Positions 59,785-64,000 of a stretch of 64,000 bases of DNA are shown here, piece after piece; the stretch's first letter is position 1; each line of letters begins with the position of its first letter. The translations under genes were made by a program, and so were the position numbers. Under the pieces are notes generated by a model. The model saw nothing but the letters and a program-made list of their open reading frames with translations. It ran no database searches and was not told the origin of the DNA. Source of the stretch: Endocalyx cinctus (Eukaryota; Ascomycota; Sordariomycetes; Amphisphaeriales; Apiosporaceae); NCBI GenBank assembly GCA_001600455.1, contig BCKC01000007.1, positions 3,164,019-3,228,018 on the forward strand, given 5' to 3'.

Positions 59785-60900
59785 ACGTGTCACACGACGT
59801 TCACTGACTTGTCCAGTCCATATACCGTGCAAACTTATATGGACAAGTCTACGATGCAGCCAACATCCTCGATGATCTCGATATTAGACACTCAATTGCT
59901 GTACGAAAACAAATGATTGCTACAATGTGAAAGCGACTGCTATCGTGCTGCCAGTCCCTTTATTCGAGATTTTCATCATGACACCAAATGGGGAAGACCG
60001 TATTTTTCTTTCTACTGTTCTTTTTTCTGTCTTACAACATATTATTGCATTTTCGAGAGCTCGGAAGCTCTCATTCATTTACGCCAGAGGAAATACAAGA
60101 CAGAAAAGCTACTCACGTTGATGGAGAGGCGATGCTTCTTATCATAGAGTAGCTGGAGGGAACCTGGCCCTCCACCTATACGACACGCATTGCATTTGAC
60201 GACAGCTTCTCTCCACATAGGACTTGAAATCTTGGCGAGGAAATAACTTCAGTGGCCACTGGAAGTACGAGCCTCGTGGGTATAGGTATAAAACTGTCTT
60301 TTCGAATCATAGGGTACATAAGGTACAAGAAATATAGAGATGATGCATCATCTAAGTCGGGAGTTTTTACGAATTTGGCAATTTGTTCATTAAGGGAAAG
60401 TTTTGTGTGCATTGAAAGAAAGATTCGGAGTTTGACTATACCCCCAAAGGTACAAAGATGATGGATGATAGGTTTACACTGGAAAGGGCAAAGGGAAAGG
60501 ATGAAAGGAAGAAGATATACGATGGGTTTCTTTGCGATTTGCTTTGCCTTCGAACTTCAAGATGTGTAAAATTAGTTGATTTATTGAGACCACCGTAGCC
60601 CCTTGATTAGGATCGTGCCACGGCTCTCAAACTTTGATAAAAGAATGGCTCGCAACCGTCTTTGATCATGTTTTCATGATTGGTAGAGATAGATTAGACG
60701 CTGTAGATTTCACTAAATAGGTGTTGCCATGTCTGTCACTGCAACATTGACATGACATGACATAAGTTTTGTATCATAATAAATGATTTTGGTATATATC
60801 TCGGACCTTGTATTTGTTGGCCTGGTCATATACTAGTTTACCTAGGTAGCTTCTCGGGACTCTATATAGTCACCAAAAAGAAGAATGTCTACTTTGAACC
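59785..60900. other. Convergent 3' region of SNF1 and the FAD oxidoreductase
   Basis: No gene seen; several 60-78-codon frames without domains. One TACCTAGGTA copy is at 60839-60848, close to the oxidoreductase stop codon. Confidence 0.5.
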
Positions 60901-62820
60901 TCACAAAGAAGCAAAATGAATGAAATCTGCGTACAAACTTCCCTTCGCATCCTGGGCGTCCAGTTCCTCGCCAGCACGGGCGCGAAGGACCCGTTCCTCC
61001 GTGAGCTCGAATTCAGCCGGAAGATCGATCTCGTCGTCGTCGTCTCCAAGCCCGTACATCATATCGACGACGGCCTTGGCGGAAAGCGTCGCGTTCGGCA
61101 TTCCGTCTATTTAGAGGTATTGATTTAAGTTGGGGTTAGCGATATTCTTCGTATGAATATATGGCGTAATAGTGTATAGAAGATAGATGATGAGAAGAAG
61201 AAGAAGAAGAGAGTAGGAAAAACTCACGTCCGGTATATCCCGCACAAAGCCACAACCCGCCATCGTCATCCCCACCCAGACTCTTCGGCACCCGGCCGAC
61301 GAACGGATGCCCGTCGCGGCTAAATCCCATGATACCTGTCCACTCGTACGTAGGTTCGAGATCCTGCTTTTTCGCCTTCCTTTTCTCGTCGTCGTCGGTA
61401 CGAGGCGAAACGATCTCCTCGTGCGCGCCGTCCCCCCGCAACGAAAGATCCACCAAAGATCCCAGCTCCCCGCGCAGGTACCAGGCGACGGGCTCGTCGA
61501 TCCCGCCGTCGTCGTAGACGCCGAATCCGCGCCCTCGGGCGTGGACGCGGCCGCCGCCGAAGACGAGCTCGGCGGAGGGAGGCGGCCGCTGGATGAGGTA
61601 GTCGTCGCGCGAGTAAGGCGCTTCGGGCTCGCCGACGATGGCGAAGGTGTGGCCTATGTCGAGGGGCGGGTGCTGAGGCGGTGCCGCCGCCGAAGAAGAA
61701 GTAGGTGGAGGAGGTGGTTTGAGAGAGGAGACTTGTCCGCGCACGGGAGTGAGCAGGTCAGAGAAGCTGGGGAGTAGGTAGGACGTGTACGCGTTGGTGG
61801 CGAGGAGGACGTTCGTGGCCGATACGTCTCCGCGGGGGGTGTGCACCGTCCAGGCGCTTTTCGAGCCGTCGTCGGAGGACGACGACGACGTTTTCGACAA
61901 GCCGGTAGCGGGCGTCGACGTCTGGAGGTTGAAATTTCCCCCGTCGCCGTTCCCGTTAGAGGCTAGGAGGCGCTCGAGGACGAAGCAGACGAGCTTATAA
62001 GGCCATAAGCTCGCGGCGATCCACTGCACGACGGCGCCCTCTGCGTTAGCTATCCTCAGGGCGTCGAGGGTGAGCTCTTTGCGCTCCTCCTCGACCAGGT
62101 ACGCGGGCGTGCCTTTGGTCGATTCACCTTTCGTCACGACGGCGACGTTGGCCGCTAGGTCTGGGTACGTCTCGTTGAGGCGGGAGACGACCTTGCGGGC
62201 GACGGCGAAGAGCTCGGCCGAGTAGTACGCGTGCACGCCCGAGGTCGTGTGCCAGTCGCACGGGATCGAGTGTGCCTCGACGAAGTTCTTGAGGAAGGAG
62301 AAGTTCCGGAGCTCGAAGGAGGCGATGTGGGGTGAGGCTAGGTACATGGATGGTTGGCAGTGTCCGCCGTTCTGGATTTGGCGTCAGTATATGCACGTTT
62401 TGATTTTGATTGTTTTTTTTTTTTTTTTACAACAATTATTATAATAATAATCTTGACCTGGATGAATCGTTTCTCTCTGGAATCATCCAATTTTTACTTC
62501 GTACACCCCTAGAAATGGGGAAGAAGAGAGAAAAAAAAAGGAGGTTGAAAACTTACTCTGCCCGTAGCACCCCAACAGGCCTCCCTGGCCTCGAGCATAA
62601 CGACGTTCAGGCCCGGCTTCTTCTCTTTCAGGAAATGGGCGGCGAAGGCGCCCGTGATACCGCTGCCAACTATAACGACGTCGGCGGACCGGGGCAATTC
62701 CGGAGTCGTGCGGTGGCCGAGCAGCTTTTCGGATGGCTCCTTGTGCCAATACGCCTTGGTCGGGTTGCTGACGGGAAGTCCCGATTGTCCTGAAAAGAGC
62801 TCTCCTCCCCCCATGTTCAT
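60901..62820 (-). CDS. FAD-dependent oxidoreductase (DAO family)
   Basis: Exons 62820-62557, 62371-61228 and 61106-60901 (introns of 185 and 121 nt), giving 537 residues. The FAD-binding Rossmann motif is ADVVIVGSGITGAFAAHFL (about 46-64), followed by VMLEAREACWGATGR-NGGHCQP, the standard DAO-family flavin loop. The C-terminal block is GIMGFSRDGHPFVGRVP, then LCAGYTG-HGMPNATLSAKAVVDM, where the second junction falls inside the conserved GHGMP motif and confirms the splice. The nearest layout I know is fungal amine/sarcosine/gamma-glutamylputrescine oxidase-like proteins, which oxidise C-N bonds and release hydrogen peroxide. Substrate is not predictable. There is no signal peptide; the cytosol or peroxisome is likely, but the C-terminus (FIHFASL) is not a PTS1. 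Inserted low-complexity segments are rich in Ser, Pro and Asp. Confidence 0.9.
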
Positions 62821-64000
62821 CTCCGGTATATGACGTTGAGGATTATATTGTTTTATTGTGAATATGTATAGCTGTGATATCAAAATTAGAGTTCTAGTTT
62901 ATTTGATTTGGTCTGTGGAAACTTGACTTACAACTATGACGAAATTCCGCCCTGTGTAAATAAGCCTGCTAAGACCGAATAACTGCCTTAAGGAGTTATC
63001 GCTAATGCTGAGTTTAAGTTGACAATGTTCCTTAAGTTTAAATACGTCTATGACTGTTTATGACTATGAGAACGATAAATAAGCTGGTATAAGTATTTCT
63101 TTGTCTTTCTTCTTTGCCGTTGAGAGGGGTCCGAAGTTGATAATCAGTCGATCCGTCCGGCCCGAGTCAGGCCTTATTCCCCCTTTCACCAAATTGTGGA
63201 GACTTGGGCCGGAGCAATAATTATCATAATAAGAGAAAGTATCGGTATATTAAAAATTATGTATCTACAGTAAATTATGACGAAAAAAAGAAGATATTTA
63301 GTCAGGCCAGATTCTAATGTGACCTCCTCCTTTTTTTTTGGTATTTGCGGGGGCAGGGAAGTTTACCAGGTTTAACTTCATCGACTATTTTCAGTATGGA
63401 ATACGACTCTAAACCTAGTCTCAGTACAGATTAATGTTTGTCCTGTCTGGACATTGGAACAATATATTGTTCAATCAAGCTACGACGTCAGTTTTGGCAG
63501 GTATATGCGGGTTGTCGTTAAAGATGATATGTCCATTCTTTACCATGACCTGATTCTGAACAGGGAGATGCCTATTACGTTTGACAAAGCGTCTACTAAA
63601 TATATAACGTTACGCTTTTCTAAATGAAGAGATACCAGAAGATGGGGGTTAGGCGCGACAGATTATGATGATCCTTCAGCTCTTCTTAGACCGGTCATAT
63701 GAACTGAATAACACATTATCTATGATCCATGTCTTCCCAAGGTAGCTCAAAGAGCCTCAGACGTAGCGTTGGAGAGGGAGGGGTTGGCTTCTTTCTGGGG
63801 GTTTCCAATTTCCACCAATAGCAAAAATGAAGCCTTTTTCAAAATCAGAGGACCCTTTCATCGATATTTCGAAATCAGCTTAACCGGGTAGATAATTGCG
63901 TCGTATCCTGTTTATTTTGAAAGCTACTCTCGAAAACGAATAATCCCATCTGCTGTATTTTCCGATAATCAAACATGTGGGGTTTGTTTGTAAGAGTCAG
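62821..64000. other. Upstream flank of the oxidoreductase, no gene seen
   Basis: Promoter side of the minus-strand FAD oxidoreductase, then AT-rich DNA to the window edge with no open frame of note on either strand. Confidence 0.5.

Overview
The window is nuclear DNA of a filamentous ascomycete (Pezizomycotina, probably Sordariomycetes). The evidence is intron-bearing genes with short GT-AG introns (mostly 48-130 nt, with CTAAC/CTGAC branch sites), two HET-domain proteins, secreted glycoside hydrolases, MFS carriers and an ERG4 ergosterol reductase. I saw no CRISPR array, bacterial operon, rRNA or tRNA, and no intact transposon. I reconstructed 17 protein genes by joining exons by hand; every exon chain closes in frame except the MFS transporter at 37 kb.

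Layout. 0.9-12.7 kb: secreted subtilisin (-), HET protein (-), histidine phosphatase (+), coiled-coil protein (+), branched-chain aminotransferase (-). 16.2-18.3 kb: patatin-like protein (-) whose nucleophile serine is a glycine. 18.3-23.0 kb: 4.7 kb with no gene I can support. 23.0-25.0 kb: sugar transporter. 25.7-26.5 kb: an island of short palindromes. 27.1-29.8 kb: caspase-like fold with the catalytic Cys replaced by Ser, fused to C2H2 zinc fingers. 31.3-35.8 kb: GH43 exo-galactanase-like enzyme and a second HET protein. 37.0-39.0 kb: DHA2-type MFS exporter with a frameshift. 41.2-46.5 kb: GH31 alpha-glucosidase containing a nested 'twin' intron, then a cysteine-rich single-pass membrane protein. 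47.9-54.8 kb: ERG4, DNA polymerase epsilon subunit B (DPB2, -) and a small mitochondrial-type protein. 57.0-62.8 kb: SNF1/AMPK kinase and an FAD-dependent oxidoreductase (-).

How they fit together. Genes are independent transcription units. There is no obvious biosynthetic cluster. Two loose themes appear. One is carbon foraging: GH43, GH31, secreted protease, sugar carrier and SNF1, the kinase that derepresses such genes. The other is cell-death or non-self-recognition folds: two HET proteins, a patatin-like and a caspase-like protein, the last two lacking their nucleophiles.

Best leads: the [D1,2]-type stwintron in the GH31 gene, which is the only splicing I could find that keeps the frame; the Cys-to-Ser caspase-like/zinc-finger fusion; the Ser-to-Gly patatin; the MFS frameshift; and the recurring intergenic palindromes TACCTAGGTA, TACTTAAGTA and TACGGAGTA. 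All protein assignments come from reading motifs, not from database searches.
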